Assembly (NCBI GenBank): GCA_948144175.1
Contig: CANXME010000428.1
Coordinates: 1-64,000, forward strand
Direction: 5' to 3'
DNA: 64,000 nucleotides
Origin: Closterium sp. NIES-65
Lineage: Eukaryota > Streptophyta > Zygnematophyceae > Desmidiales > Closteriaceae
The position numbers and the translations under genes are program-made. Shown here piece after piece: positions 32,632 to 44,266 of this stretch (positions within the stretch are counted from its first letter, which is position 1; every line of letters begins with the position of its first letter). The notes beneath the pieces were generated by a model. The model did not search any database. It worked only from the letters and a program-made list of their open reading frames with translations, and was not told where the DNA came from.

Positions 32632-35479
32632 ATGGCCACCCCCAATGTCCTAGCTTTTGACGCTGAGGGTAGAGCGATTGACTTTGCAGTCTGGATTGAA
32701 GACCTGCAGCTGTACTTACTGTGTGATGCGGTCGATGAGGTCTCTCTCTTTGACTTTGTCTCTGGCGCTGTCCCTGCCCCTCCTACTGATGCTGATTCCG
32801 CCGTTCGCTCCAAGTGGGCAACCCGCGATGCTGCTGCACGTCTTGCTGTGCGTCGCCACCTCCCTTCCTCCGAGCGTGCCCACTTTAGTCAGTGCAAGAC
32901 CGCTCAGGCCTTGTACGACGCTGTAGTTGCACGCTACTCCTCCCCTTCCTCCGCTACGCTGAGCCGCCTCATGCTACCTTTTCTCTTCCCTGACCTCGCT
33001 GCCTTTCCCACTGTCGCTGACCTCATTACCCACCTCCGCGCTAGTGACGCTCGCTACCGCGCTGCCCTTCCTGCTGAGTTCCGCGCCGCCAACCCTCCTT
33101 CCATGTACATCACTCTCTACTTTCTTGTCACCCGTCTCCCTGAGTCCCTTCGTGTCGTTAGGGACCAGTTTCTCTCTGTCTGTCCCACCACCCTCACTGT
33201 CGACCTCCTTGAGGAGTCCCTGCTAGCGGCTGAGAAGAGCATAGTCGCTGTAGGGGCCTCTCGGGGTGACCCTCGCACCCCCATCTTTGAGGGGTGTTCT
33301 CCTTCCCCCTTGCTGCCCTCTGTCGCCTCTGCCGCTGCGGCCGACCTCGCTGGTTTTGAGTCGGTCGGTGCGGCGTCTGCCCCCAGCGGTAGACGCCGCT
33401 CTGGCAAGGGCAAGGGGGGCAAGGGAGCGGGTGGAGCTAGAGGAGGTAGTGGCGGAGGAGGTGGGGGTGGCGGGGGGAGTGGGGGTAGCGGTGGAGGTGG
33501 TGGCGGGAGTGGAGGTACTGGTGGAGGCGGTGGAGGCGGAGGTGGCGGCGGAGGCGGTAGCGGAGGAGGCGGGGGCGAGGGTACCAGTGGGGGCGGTGGC
33601 GGTGGAGACGGGGGCGGTGGTGGAGGCGGGAGTGGCGGTGGCGGCGGGGGTCGGAGTGGCTCGTCCCAGCGGAGCAGCTCTAGGGGTGGTCAGCGCCAGC
33701 AGCAGCAGCAGCAGCAGCAGCGCTCTCGCACCGTCCCCGCCCCTCAGCAGCTCCGTGAGTGGTACTTGCAGCGTCAGCGTGGTGGTGCGTTTGGTCCCTG
33801 CCCCTACGTTCTTCGCACCGGCGACCGTGCGGGGGAGAGGTGTGGAGGCACCCACACAGCCCGGCGCTGCTTTGGCCGCCTGACCGACGCCTGGCGTCAG
33901 CAGTTTCCGGAGGCCGCTGAGATCCCCCGCTCGGGGGAGCTGTCTAGGGCTGGTGTAGCCATTTATGATCTTGACTTTGATGCTATTCTTTCTGCTATGT
34001 ATGTTGTGACTGGTAGTGATGAGGATGACTGTTACCGGTGTTTCCTGCCCGACCCGGGCATTGGTACTGCTGCGTCAGGTACTAGTGAGGCTGCTGCTCT
34101 AGGTGCCAGTGCGTCTGTGCTCTCAGGTATCGGTGAGTCTGCCCTCTCAGGTACTGTGTCGACTTCGGCCTCTCACACCTTCACACTTGACTCTGGAGCG
34201 TCTCGCTCCTTCTTTCGGGACCGCACTACTCTCACGCCGCTGAGTCGGCCGATTGCGGTGTCCCTGGCTGACCCCTCTGGGGGGCCTATCCTGTCTCGCT
34301 TCTCCACGGTACTTCCGTGTCCGGCGGCCCCCTCTGGCACCCTGTCTGGTCTCTACCTCCCCTCGTTCTCGACGAACCTGGTGAGTGGTGCTGACCTACA
34401 GGATGCGGGTGTCCACCAGTTCACTCCTGCTCGTCAGCGGGTGACCCACTGCACGGAGGCTAGCACGGGACGCCACCTGGCTACGTTTACACGTCGGCCA
34501 GGGTCGAGCCTGTACACACTGACCACTTCTTCTCCTCCAGGTACTGAGTCTGGTAGGGTCCCTTCGTCTGGTCAGGTGTTTGCCGCAGCGTCCAGGTCTG
34601 GTCCTGAGTCTTCCCCCTGTTCGTGTCGTCGTCTGTCTCACGAGACCCTCCTCTGGCACCAACGCCTTGGCCACCCCTCTCTGCTTCGGCTCAGAGGCAT
34701 GGCCTCCCGTCTTCTTGTGTCTGGTCTCCCCCGGTCTCTACCTCCCCTTCCTCAGAGCCCTGGCCCTACCTGTGTCCCCTGTGTCGAGGGGCGCCAGCGT
34801 GCTGCCCCTCACTCCTCCCAGTTTCCTCCGACAGAGGCCCCGCTGCAGACACTTCACATGGACGTGTGGGGCCCAGCCCGCGTCCTTGGACAGGGTCAGG
34901 AGCGCTACTTCCTGCTCGTTGTTGACGACTACTCGCGTTACACCACAGTCTTCCCCTTGCGCAGCAAGGGTGAGGTTACTGAGGTGCTGATCGACTGGAT
35001 CCGCGCAGCTCGTCTTCAGCTCAGGCACAGCTTTGGCTCCGACTTTCCTGTGTTGCGTCTGCACTCTCACAGAGGCGGAGAGTTCTCCTCTGGCCTTCTA
35101 CGTGCCTACTGTCGGGCGCGAGGCATCCGCCAGTCCTTCACGCTTCCGGACTCCCCACTGCAAAATGGGATTGCTGAGCGCCGCATTGGCATGGTCATGG
35201 ACGTCGCCCGTACGTCCATGATGCATGCGGCTGCCCCCCATTTTCTGTGGCCGTTTGCGGTCAGGTACGCAGCGCATCAGATCAACCTCCACCCCAGGGT
35301 TTCCAGGCCGGAGACCTCCCCAGCCCTGCTGTGGACGGGGAAGGTTGGCGATGCGTCGGCGTTCCGGGTCTGGGGATCTCGGGCGTTTGTCCGCGACTTG
35401 TCTGCGGACAAGCTGTCCCCTCGCGCTGCTCCCTGCGTCTTCCTAGGGTTCCCCCCCGACGCCCCTGGGTGGCAATTCT
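32632..35479 (+). CDS. gag-pol: Element B Gag-Pol, first part: Gag, finger, protease, integrase
   Basis: Start ATG 32632 (MATPNVLAFDAEGRAIDF). Gag runs to about 33410 (LYDAVVARYSSPSSATLSRL; FLSVCPTTLTVDLLEESLL). A Gly-rich linker (33436-33660) and a Gln run (33700-33722) follow. The finger CPYVLRTGDRAGERC...C (C-x13-C-x3-H-x4-C) lies at 33799-33870. Protease LDSGASRSFF is near 34185, pre-integrase LLWHQRLGHPSLLR near 34650. Integrase has HMDVWGPARV, VVDDYSRYTTV, HSHRGGEFSS and NGIAERRIGM; the usual D of SDxGGEF is H here (HSH), so one catalytic Asp seems lost. The frame is open up to the ATTCT target site, where C is inserted. Confidence 0.9.
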
Positions 35480-35611
35480 TGTGAGAATAAGCGAACAGGA
35501 ATGAATGAACTAGCAGTGAAATGAGTACAAGTAGGAAACCCTAGAATTGTGTACCCCCTATAGGCTAACCCACTGTAGCCTACACAAGCACAGCATATAT
35601 AATGTTTGACA
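35480..35611 (-). repeat. 3' LTR of element C (132 bp)
   Basis: In element sense it begins TGTCAAACATTATATATGC and ends TTATTCTCACA. It is preceded in sense direction by a polypurine tract (TATGGGGGTG) at about 35612-35621. It differs from the 5' copy only at 35499 (G here, C in the other). Confidence 0.95.
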
Positions 35612-35817
35612 CACCCCCATAGGCAAAGTGGGGGAGAACAAGGGGTCACAAGACCAGTCAAGCAAAGCAAAGCAAGCTCAGGGTGGATCACAAAGTCACC
35701 ACACAGTCCGAGCACAAGAGCAGGGCCAGAGGCCAGTTCACATGCAGGAGTACAGACATATATATAAAACTAGACAAGCAAGAGCAGGTATATATATATG
35801 TCACAGTACAAGTGAAG

Positions 35818-38800
35818 TCAAGAGGAGAGCAAGTGAGGCAAGACAGGCACAAGACCCAGCTGGGTGCAAAAGCGCTGATGGTCACAAGGCGCGAGTGCCT
35901 TGGTGAACACATCAGCAGTGTTGGCCTCAGAGGCCACGTACGCAAGTCGCAACTGACCACGCTGCTGCAGCTCACGAGCAAGGAAGTAGCGGAGAGCAAT
36001 GTGCTTCGTTCTGTGCTCCAAGCGCTGCTCTCGACACAAGGCCAGCATGGCCTTGTTGTCTACGTACAGCACTGGAGGAGAACGAGGCGGCTCTCCAAGG
36101 TCAGTCAGCAGGTAGGTGAGCCAGCGAAGCTCCTGTGCAGCCATGGCCCCGGCGTAGATCTCAGCCTCACAACTGGAGCCGAGAACTGAAGACGAGCGAG
36201 TAGACCGCCACGAGACAGAGCCGGAACCAAGGCTGAAGGTGTAACCCTGTGACGACCGCTGCGTAGCCTGGTCGTCAGCCCAAGAAGCGTCCGCGTGGCC
36301 GGTAAGGACCACTGGACTCCGCCCTCCAAGCACAAGCCCCATGCCCGACGTACTGCACAGGTAGCGCAATACCCTCTTCGCTGCAGCCATGTGCTCTGGT
36401 CTGTGTCTCCCAGGAGCAACATAGCGTGCAAGAATGCTCAGAGGATATGCAAGGTCAGGTCGTGTGCAGGTCATCAGGTACATGAGGCAGCCAACAAGCT
36501 CTGCATACGGACCACTCGACTCTACGGACTCATCCGAAGGCAGAGCTGAGAGTGAGTGGCGAGTAGGCAGAGGAGTGGCCTGAGGCGAGGAGTACGTGAA
36601 GCCGAAGCGCTGAAGGACCTGCTGCACCATGTGTGACTGAGTCAAGGTAATGGTGCGGCGTGCTCTGTCCCGAGTGATCTGCAAGCCAAGGTAGCTGCGC
36701 AGTTCACCCAGGTCTGTGCACGTGTGTCTCTTCAGCAGTTCGGACTTCACGTGGGCGAGTCCAGCAGTGTCCGCTGTGGCAAAGACCAAGTCGTCGACGT
36801 ACACGAGGATGTAGAACGGCGGCAGTGAAGTGTCGGTGCGCAGAAACAGCGACGGGTCAGCAGTAGAAGGAGCAAACCCAAGAGCCGCAAGCGTAGTCCT
36901 CAGTGTGTCGTGCCACTCACGTGGTGCCTGGCGGAGACCGTAGAGTGGCCGTCGGAGGCTCCACTGGGTGCCAAGAGGGAAAGTCCCTGTGAAGCCAGGT
37001 GGACGGCGCAGCCAGATCTCCTCGTGCAGGCTACCCTGCAGGAACGCAGTGCTGAAGTCAAGAGAGTGAAGCTCGTAGTCGCGCTGAGCGGCTATGTGCA
37101 GCAGCACCCGAAGAGTGGTCATCTTCGGGGTGGGAGAGAAGGTCTGAAAGTAGTCAACTCCCTGCCGCTGACTGAAGCCACGAGCAACGTACCGCGCCTT
37201 GAAGACAGGTGGAGAGCCCGGCGGCCGCTTCACCCGGAAGATCCACATGCCACTGACGATGTTCGCCCCAGGAGGGGGAACCGCGTCAACGTAGGTGCCT
37301 GTGGACTTCCAGGAAGCCATCTCTGCATCCATAGCTGCCTGCCACTGAGAGGAGTAGGGACCCTCTACGGCCTCCGCGTAAGAACGCGGAGTCGGGATGT
37401 CTAGTGCATCCGGGTCTCCCTCAGGGGCAAGCAGTCAGACGCGAGATGAGGTGAAGCAGCCGCTAGACACTGTAACTCCTCCTGTCTGTCCTCTAGGACG
37501 TCCGTGCCAAGAGCACACTCACCCCCGACGGACGGAGGACAGACAGACGCAGACTCAGTAACAAGACCAGCAGTGTAGTCGAGACGACAGCGAGCAGCAA
37601 AGTCAACGAGCTCAGCGACTAGAGCAGACGCAGCAGTGGACTCAAAAGAGGGGTCAGTGACGACAGTAGCAAGCAGACACGTGACAGTAGGACTGGCAGC
37701 GCGAAGAGAGTCCGACTCAGGGTCGGCAAGCGCAGGAAGAGAGGACTCAGGAGGAGAAGGCAAAGGGGCACGCAGAGGAGCAGTGGACGGACGCAGAGAC
37801 ATCCGGTGCGTGCCAGGGACAGGAGGAGGACGCTGACGCGAACCGCGACCACTAGCGCGAGCAGCACGAATAGGCGACGCGGGACGAGACGCAGGCTCAC
37901 GACGCTCAGCAAGACCTCCAGTAGGACCAGTGTAAGGAGAGGGAGCAGGCAGAGGAGAGGAAGGCTCCAACAGTGACTGTGACTGGACAGGCGGTGGACA
38001 CTCTACCGAAGGAGAAAGACCAAGAACCTGCTGTAGGAGCGGAACGAAGTACGGCCGAGGCCGCGCGGCAGCTCCAGACTCAGCAGGGACAGCACCAGCA
38101 CCCTCAGCGACAGCACCAGCGCCACCCACACCTCCAGCGGTAGGACCAACAGCAGTAGGCTCAGCACCAACGCCCTCAGCAGCTCCAGCTCCAGGAGGAC
38201 CCGCAGGTCCAGGAGCTCCGGGACCGGCAGCACCCGCACCCTCGACGGTCGAAGAAGCTCCAGCTCCAGCTCCAGCAGCACCTCCAGACTCAGCAGCACG
38301 CCTCCAGCGGCGAGCAAACCACTCGCGCAGCTCCTGTGGAGAGAGGGGCTCCCGGCGAGACGCAGCAGCAGGAGAAACCCCGGGCTCAGCAGCTCCAGAC
38401 GCAGCACCCCCAGGCTCAGCAGCTCCCGACCCAGCACCCCCAGACCCAGCACCTCCAGGCACAGCACCCCCCGGCTCAGCACCCCCAGGCTCCGCACCCT
38501 CCGCAGTAGCACCCTCAGGCCCAGCACCCCCAGCAGTAGCACCCCCAGGCTCAGCACCCCCGCGCACAGCACCCCCAGAGTCAGCACCCCCAGGCTCAGC
38601 ACCCGCAGCAGCACCAGAGTCACCAGTAACCTCGACCGGGTCAACGGCGTCTACCTGGGACACACCTGAGGGGGCAGGAACCTGAGGGGGGAGGGGGTCT
38701 ACCGGGGGGGGAACCGGCACAAGGAAGTCCGGGGGAGGGGGGAGGGAAGGAGTGCGGTAGGGGAAGAGACGGTAGAAGGGGACTGACTCGTCGAACGTGA

Positions 38801-40024
38801 CGTCCTGGGAGGACAGAACACGACGAGAGGAGGGGTGGTAAAACTGCCACCCTGGGGCGTCAGTGGGGAAGCCAAGGAAGACACAGGGAGCAGCACGAGG
38901 GGACAGCTTGTCCGCAGACAAGTCGCGGACAAACGCCCGAGATCCCCAGACACGGAACACAGACGCATCGCCAACCTTCCCCGTCCACAGCAAGGCTGGG
39001 GACATCGCAGGCCGAGAGACCCGGGGGTGAAGGTTGAGCTGATGCGCCGCGTACCTCACCGTAAACGGCCACAGAAAATGGGGGGCAGCCGCATGCATCA
39101 TGGACGTACGAGCGACATCCATGACCATGCCAATGCGGCGCTCAGCAATCCCATTTTGCTGTGGTGAGTCCGGAAGCGTGAAGGTCTGGCGGATCCCCCG
39201 TGCACGACAGTAGTCTCGCAGAAGGCGAGAAGAGAACTCTCCGCCTCTGTCAGAGTGCAGACGCAGAACAGGAAAGTCCGAGCCGAAGCTCTTCCTGAGC
39301 TGGAGACGAGCCTCGCGGATCCAGTCGATCAGCACCTCAGTGACCTCACCCTTGCTGCGCAAGGGGAGGACTGTGGTGTAACGCGAGTAGTCGTCAACCA
39401 CCAACAGGAAGTAGCGCTCGTAACCCTGCCCACGGACGGGGGCTGGGCCCCACACATCCATGTGAAGCGTCTGCAGGGGAGCCTCTGTCGGGGGGAAGTG
39501 GGAGGAGTGAGGAGTAGCCCGGAGGCGACCCTCGACACAGGGGACACAGGAAGGTCCTGGCCCGGAGGGGAGAGGAGGGAGAGACTGGGGAAGACCAGAG
39601 ACAAGGACACGGGAAGCCATGCTCCGAAGACGGGGCAAGGAGGGGTGACCAAGACGGTGGTGCCACAGGAGAGTCTCGTGAGACAGGAGGCGACAAGTAC
39701 AGGGGGCAGACTCAGGACCAGACCTGGACGCAGCAGCAAACACCTGACCCGACGCTGCTACCTGACTGGACGCGGGGACAGGAGGAGACTCAGTGGTCAG
39801 GGTGTAGAGGCTCGACCCCGGCCGACGCGAGAACGTGGCCAGGTGCCGGCCTGTGCGTGCGTCCGTGCAGTGGGTCACCCGCTGACTCGCAGGAGTGAAC
39901 TGGTGAACCCCCGCATCCTGTAGGTCTGCACCACTCACCAAGTTCGTCGAGAACGAGGGGAGGTACAGGCCAGACAGGGTGCCCGAGGGGGCAGCCGGAC
40001 ACGGGAGGACAGTGGAGAAGTGAG
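35818..40024 (-). pseudogene. pol: Element C pol: protease remainder, integrase, reverse transcriptase, RNase H
   Basis: Reads from 40024 down. It starts inside the protease region after the active site (PAAPSGTLSGLYLPSFSTNL), then pre-integrase LLWHHRLGHPSLPRL, then integrase with HMDVWGPAPV, SDRGGEFSS and NGIAERRIGM (triad present). A GGAEPGG-type linker lies at about 38640-38360. One missing base near 37434 shifts the frame. Then comes an uninterrupted reverse transcriptase-RNase H stretch of 504 codons (37332-35818), with WIFRVKRPPGSPPVFKARYV, LVYVDDLVFATAD (YVDD intact), HADASWADD and SCEAEIYAG, ending at LPHLLSS. Apart from the shift and the inverted 5' part it looks functional. Confidence 0.9.
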
Positions 40025-41347
40025 CGACTGACGGCTCCCTCCTGACGGCTCTTGCCGTCCCCTTCTACCGGCCCCGCAACTGCACCTGCTGGCCCCGCCG
40101 CTGCACCTACCGGCCCCCCACCACCCACCCCCCCTTTTCCCGTCGCCTGTCGAGGCGACCTGAGGGGGCCGCTTGAGAGGCCAGCAGAGGGGTGGCAGGT
40201 GTGTGGCCTCCCCTGCTTCTCCTCCTCCTTCATCTCCCACTGCAGCAGCCGAGCCGCTCACCTGCAGCAGCCGAGCCGCCCCACAGCCGAGCCGCCCTGC
40301 CGCCGAGCCGCCGGGTCGCTGAGCTGCTTAGCTGCAGTTGCTGCCGAGCCGCCCTGCCGCCAAGCCGCCGAGTCACCGAGCTGCTGAGCTGCAGTTGCTG
40401 CTGAGCCGCCTTGCCGCCGAGCCGCCCGAGTCGCCCGAGCCGCCGAGCCGCCGAACTGCCGAGCCGCTGGGTCGCTGAGCCTACTCTTCCCACCACAGGT
40501 GAGCTCTTGCCCTGCTAGCACACTGCGCGTCGCCTGCTTGCCTGCCTGCCTGCCTTTTGGCTTGCCTGGCTGCCTGCCTCCCTGCTGCTAGTCCTACTCC
40601 TGCTTCTACTTGCGGAGCCACATGCAACCCCAGCGACGCCGGCGTGAGTCCCTCACGCCCCAGCAGCTGCGTGAGTGGTACGCTGGTTGGGGCTGTAGGG
40701 GTGGCGACGCTACTCCTACTACCACTCCTGCTGCTTCTACTCGTGGTGGCGGCCAGATGCAGCTCCCGCGACCCTCTCGCGTGTCTCTCACGCCTCGCCA
40801 GCTTCGTGAGTGGTACGCTCAGAGTGGAGGGTCTCTCAGTGCTGTTCGCTGCTCTTACGTGATTCGCACTGGTACTCGGACTGGTCAGCCTTGTGGGACA
40901 CATAGTCATACACCGTCCCGCTGCTTCGCCCGTCTGAGCGACGCCTGGCGTACCGTGTTTGGCGACGAGGCTGAGCTTCCCGACTGGGTGGAGTTGCTTA
41001 GGCAGAGGGTAGATATATATGCTCTTGACTATGATGCTATTCTCACTGCCATGTATGCATTGCCTACTAGTGCTGACAGTGCCGGTCACCTGTGCGTCCC
41101 GCCTGACCCAGGTATAGGACCTGCTGCTCTAGCTACTGGTGAGGCTGCTGCTCTAGGTGCTAGTGAGTCTGCTTCCTGAGGTGCGGGTGAGGCTGCGCTC
41201 TCAGGTACCGCGTTGGCTTCGGCCTCCCTCACCTTTACACTTGACTCTGGGGCTTCTCGCTCCTTCTTTCGGGACCGCACCACACTCACGCCGCTTGGTC
41301 GGCCGGTTGCAGTCTCCCTGGCTGACCCCTCTGGGGGTCCTGTCCTC
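40025..41347 (+). pseudogene. gag: Inverted gag-protease segment inside element C
   Basis: It lies on the plus strand although element C is on the minus strand. It holds GC-rich GCCGAGCCGCC leader repeats (40240-40480). A shortened Gag from ATG 40622 (MQPQRRRRESLTPQQLREWY) with two QLREWY repeats follows, then the finger CSYVIRTGTRTGQPC...C (C-x13-C-x4-H-x4-C, 40850-40924), a TGA at 41177-41179 and the protease site LDSGASRSFFRDRTTLTPL (about 41233). Similarity to A ends at GGTCCTGTCCTC (41347). The remaining protease sequence continues on the other strand from 40024. The Gag lacks the N-terminal 250 or so residues present in A and B. Confidence 0.85.
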
Positions 41348-41359
41348 GCTCTGATACCA
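41348..41359 (-). promoter_or_regulatory. Primer-binding site of element C
   Basis: In element sense it reads TGGTATCAGAGC, the exact complement expected for the 3' end of initiator tRNA-Met, directly after the LTR. Unlike in A, B and H there is no leader hairpin next to it. The inverted segment starts at the very next base. Confidence 0.9.
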
Positions 41360-41491
41360 TGTGAGAATAAGCGAACAGCAATGAATGAACTAGCAGTGAA
41401 ATGAGTACAAGTAGGAAACCCTAGAATTGTGTACCCCCTATAGGCTAACCCACTGTAGCCTACACAAGCACAGCATATATAATGTTTGACA
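41360..41491 (-). repeat. 5' LTR of element C (132 bp)
   Basis: Same sequence as 35480-35611 apart from one base. Its outer edge abuts the ATTCT target duplication at 41492-41496. Confidence 0.95.
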
Positions 41492-41496
41492 ATTCT

Positions 41497-44266
41497 ACCA
41501 CCCCTCCTCTCGACGTGTTCTGTCCTCCCAGGACGTCACGTTCGACGAGTCGGTACCCTACTACCGCCTCTTCCCCTACCGCACTCCGTCCCTCCCCCCA
41601 CCCCCGCTCTTCTTGGTACCAGGTCCCCCCCCGGTAGTCCCCCTCCCCCCTCAGGGTCCTGCCCCTTCAGGTGTGTCCCAGGTAGACGCGGTCGAGCCTG
41701 TCGAGGTCACTGGTGACTCTGGTGCTGCTGCGGGAGCTGAGCCTGGGGGTGCGGAGTCTGGGGGTGCTGAGCCTGGGGGTACGGAGTCTGGGGGTGTTGA
41801 GCCTGGGGGTGCGGAGTCTGGGGGTGCTGAGCCTGGGGGTGCTGAGCCTGGGGGTGCTGAGCCTGGAGGTGCTGAGCCTGGGGGTGCTGTGCTTGGGGGT
41901 GCTGAGCCTGGGGTTGCCGAGCCTGGGGGTGTTGTGCCTGGGAGTGCTGTGCCTAGGGGTGCTGAGCCTGGGGGTGCTGAGCGTGGGGGTGCCTCGTCTC
42001 GCCGGGAGCCACTCTCCCCACAGGAGCTGCGTGAGTGGTTTGCTAGGCGCTGGAGGCGTGCTACTGGTGCTGGTGGTTCTTCGGCTGCAGAGGGCACTGC
42101 TGCCGCGCGTCCCGGCGGTGCTCGTCCTGTGGGTGCTGGAGCTGCTGGGTCTGCGAGTTCTCCTGGAGCTGGTGCTGCTGAGGGGGTTGGCGCTAAGCCT
42201 GCCGCTGGCGGTCCGACTGACAGTACTCCTGGTGCTGCTGCTGGAGGTTCTGAAGCTTCTGGTGGTGCTGCTGGAGGTGCTACTGGAGTGGGTGCTCCTG
42301 CCGGGGGTGCTGGTGCTGTTCCTGCTGTTTCTGGCGTCGCCGCGCGGCCCCGACCGTACTTCGTTCCGCTCCTGCAGCAGGTTCTTGGTCTTCCACCTCC
42401 TCCTCCTCCCTTAGAGGGTCCGCAGCCTGTCTGGTCACAGCCACAGCTACAGCCTGCCTCCCCTTTGCCTGCTCCTTCTCCCTACGCTTGTCCGACTGGA
42501 GGTCTTACTGAGCGTCGTGAGCCTGCGTCTCGTCCTGCGTCGCCTGTTTGTACTGAGCGCGCTAGTGGTCGCGGGTCGCGTCAGCGTCCTCCTCCTGTCC
42601 CTGGTACGCACCGGATGTCACTGCGTCCGTCCACTGCTCCTCTGCGTGCCCCTTTACCTTCTCCTCCTGCTTCCTCTCTTCCTGCTCTTGCCGACCCGGA
42701 GTCGGACTCTCTTCGTGCTGCCAGTCCTACTGTCACGCGTCTCCTTGCTACTGCTGTCACTGACCCTTCCTTCGAGTCTTCTGCTGCGTCTGCCCTTGTC
42801 ACTGAGCTTGTCGACTTTGCTGCGCGCTGTCGTCTAGACTACGCTGCCTGTCTTGTCGCTGAGTCTGAGTCTGCCTGTCCTCCGTCCGTCGGGGGTGAGT
42901 GTGCCCTCGGCACGGACGTCCTTGAGGACAGGCAGGAGGAGTTCCAGTGTCTGGCCGCCGCTTCACCCCATCTCGCGTCTGTACTGCTAGCCCCTGAGGG
43001 AGACCCGGATGCACCAGACATCCCGACTCCGCGCTCTTACGCGGAGGCGATAGAGGGTCCCTACTCCTCTCAGTGGCAGGCAGCTATGGATGCAGAGATG
43101 GCTTCCTGGAAGTCCACAGGCACCTACGTCGACGCTGTCCCCCCTCCTGGGGCGAACATCGTCAGTGGCATGTGGATTTTAAGGGTGAAGCGGCCGCCGG
43201 GTTCTCCGCCTGTCTTCAAGGCGCGTTACGTGGCTCGTGGCTTCAGTCAGCGGCAGGGGGTTGACTACTTTCAGACCTTCTCCCCCACCCCGAAGATGAC
43301 CACTCTTCGGGTTCTGCTGCACGTTGCTGCTCACCGTGACTACGAGCTGCACTCTCTCGACTTCAGCACAGCTTTCTTGCAGGGCAGTCTGCACGAGGAG
43401 ATCTGGCTGCGCCGCCCACCTGGCTTCACTGGGTCTTTCCCTCCTGGTACCCAGTGGAGTCTCCGGCGTCCAGTCTACGGTCTCCGCCAGGCGCCACGTG
43501 AGTGGCACGACACACTGAGGACTACGCTCGCGGCACTTGGGTTTGCTCCGTCTACTGCCGACCCGTCGCTGTTTCTGCGCACCGACACCTCTCTGCCGCC
43601 GTTCTACATCCTCGTGTACGTCGACGACTTGGTCTTTGCCACAGCTGACACTGCTGGACTCGCCTACGTAAAGTCCGAGCTGCAGAAGAGACATACGTGC
43701 ACTGACCTGGGTGAACTGCGTAGCTACCTTGGCTTGCAGATCACCCGGGACAGAGCGCGCCGCACCATTACCCTGACTCAGTCACACATGGTGCAGCAGG
43801 TCCTTCAGCGCTTCGGCTTCACGTACTCCTCGCCTCAGGCCACTCCTCTGCCTACTCGCCACTCGCTCTCAGCTCTGCCTTCGGATGAGTCCGTAGAGTC
43901 GAGTGGCCCGTTTGCAGAGCTTGTTGGCTGCCTCATGTACCTGATGACCTGCACACGTCCTGACCTTGCATACCCTCTTAGCATTCTCGCACGCTATGTT
44001 GCTCCTGGGAGACACCGACCAGAGCACATGGCTGCAGCGAAGAGGGTGTTGCGTTACTTGTGCAGTACGTCGGGCATGGGGCTAGTGCTTGGAGGGCGCA
44101 GTCCAGTGGTCCTCACTAGGCACGCAGACGCTTCCTGGGCTGACGACCAGGCTACGCAGCGGTCGTCACAGGGTTACACCTTCAGCCTTGGTTCCGGCTC
44201 TGTTTCGTGGCGAGCTACTCGCTCGTCTTCTGTTCTGGGCTCCAGTTGTGAGGCTGAGATCTACGC
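41497..44266 (+). pseudogene. pol: Element B Gag-Pol, second part: linker, reverse transcriptase, partial RNase H
   Basis: It resumes exactly at the Tyr codon split by the insertion (GWQF + YHPSSRRVLSSQDVTF) in the same frame. A GGAEPGGAES/GGVEP linker lies at 41730-42000. Reverse transcriptase follows (AAMDAEMASWKSTGTYVD; WILRVKRPPGSPPVFKARYV; VYGLRQAPREWH; and LVYVDDLVFATAD near 43617, YVDD intact). RNase H starts (HADASWADDQATQRSS) but is cut after SCEAEIYA; a chance TAG follows at 44268. No internal stops are seen. The missing end and the insertion make the copy defective. Confidence 0.9.

Larger units (their letters stand above)
35480..41491 (-). mobile_element. Copia retrotransposon C, inserted in element B, with an internal inversion
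   Basis: 132-bp LTRs at both ends differ at a single position by eye. The target duplication ATTCT is at 35475-35479 and 41492-41496. The primer site lies inside the right LTR and the polypurine tract inside the left one, so the element reads right to left. The gag-protease segment (40025-41347) faces the opposite way from the pol segment, a rearrangement described as a finding. The young LTRs and nearly open pol suggest recent insertion. Confidence 0.95.
31514..44266 (+). mobile_element. Copia retrotransposon B, 3' truncated, interrupted by element C
   Basis: Same superfamily branch as A and C by LTR words and protein sequence. It has a 5' LTR, primer site, repeat-rich leader and one polyprotein frame, split at 35479/41492 by element C. 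The right end is lost at about 44266 in RNase H, where similarity to A stops after EIYA. Its 3' LTR is absent. Leaving aside C and the truncation, I see no stop or frameshift in its coding frame. Confidence 0.9.

Noticed and set aside
40025-41347. Independent plus-strand copia element between C and B
   Set aside because: It has no LTRs of its own, starts exactly at the primer site of C and supplies precisely the gag-protease part that C lacks, so it is an inverted piece of C.
41360-41491. Solo LTR inserted in element B
   Set aside because: It pairs with 35480-35611 as the two LTRs of element C, with a matching ATTCT duplication on the outer sides and the primer site on the inner side.
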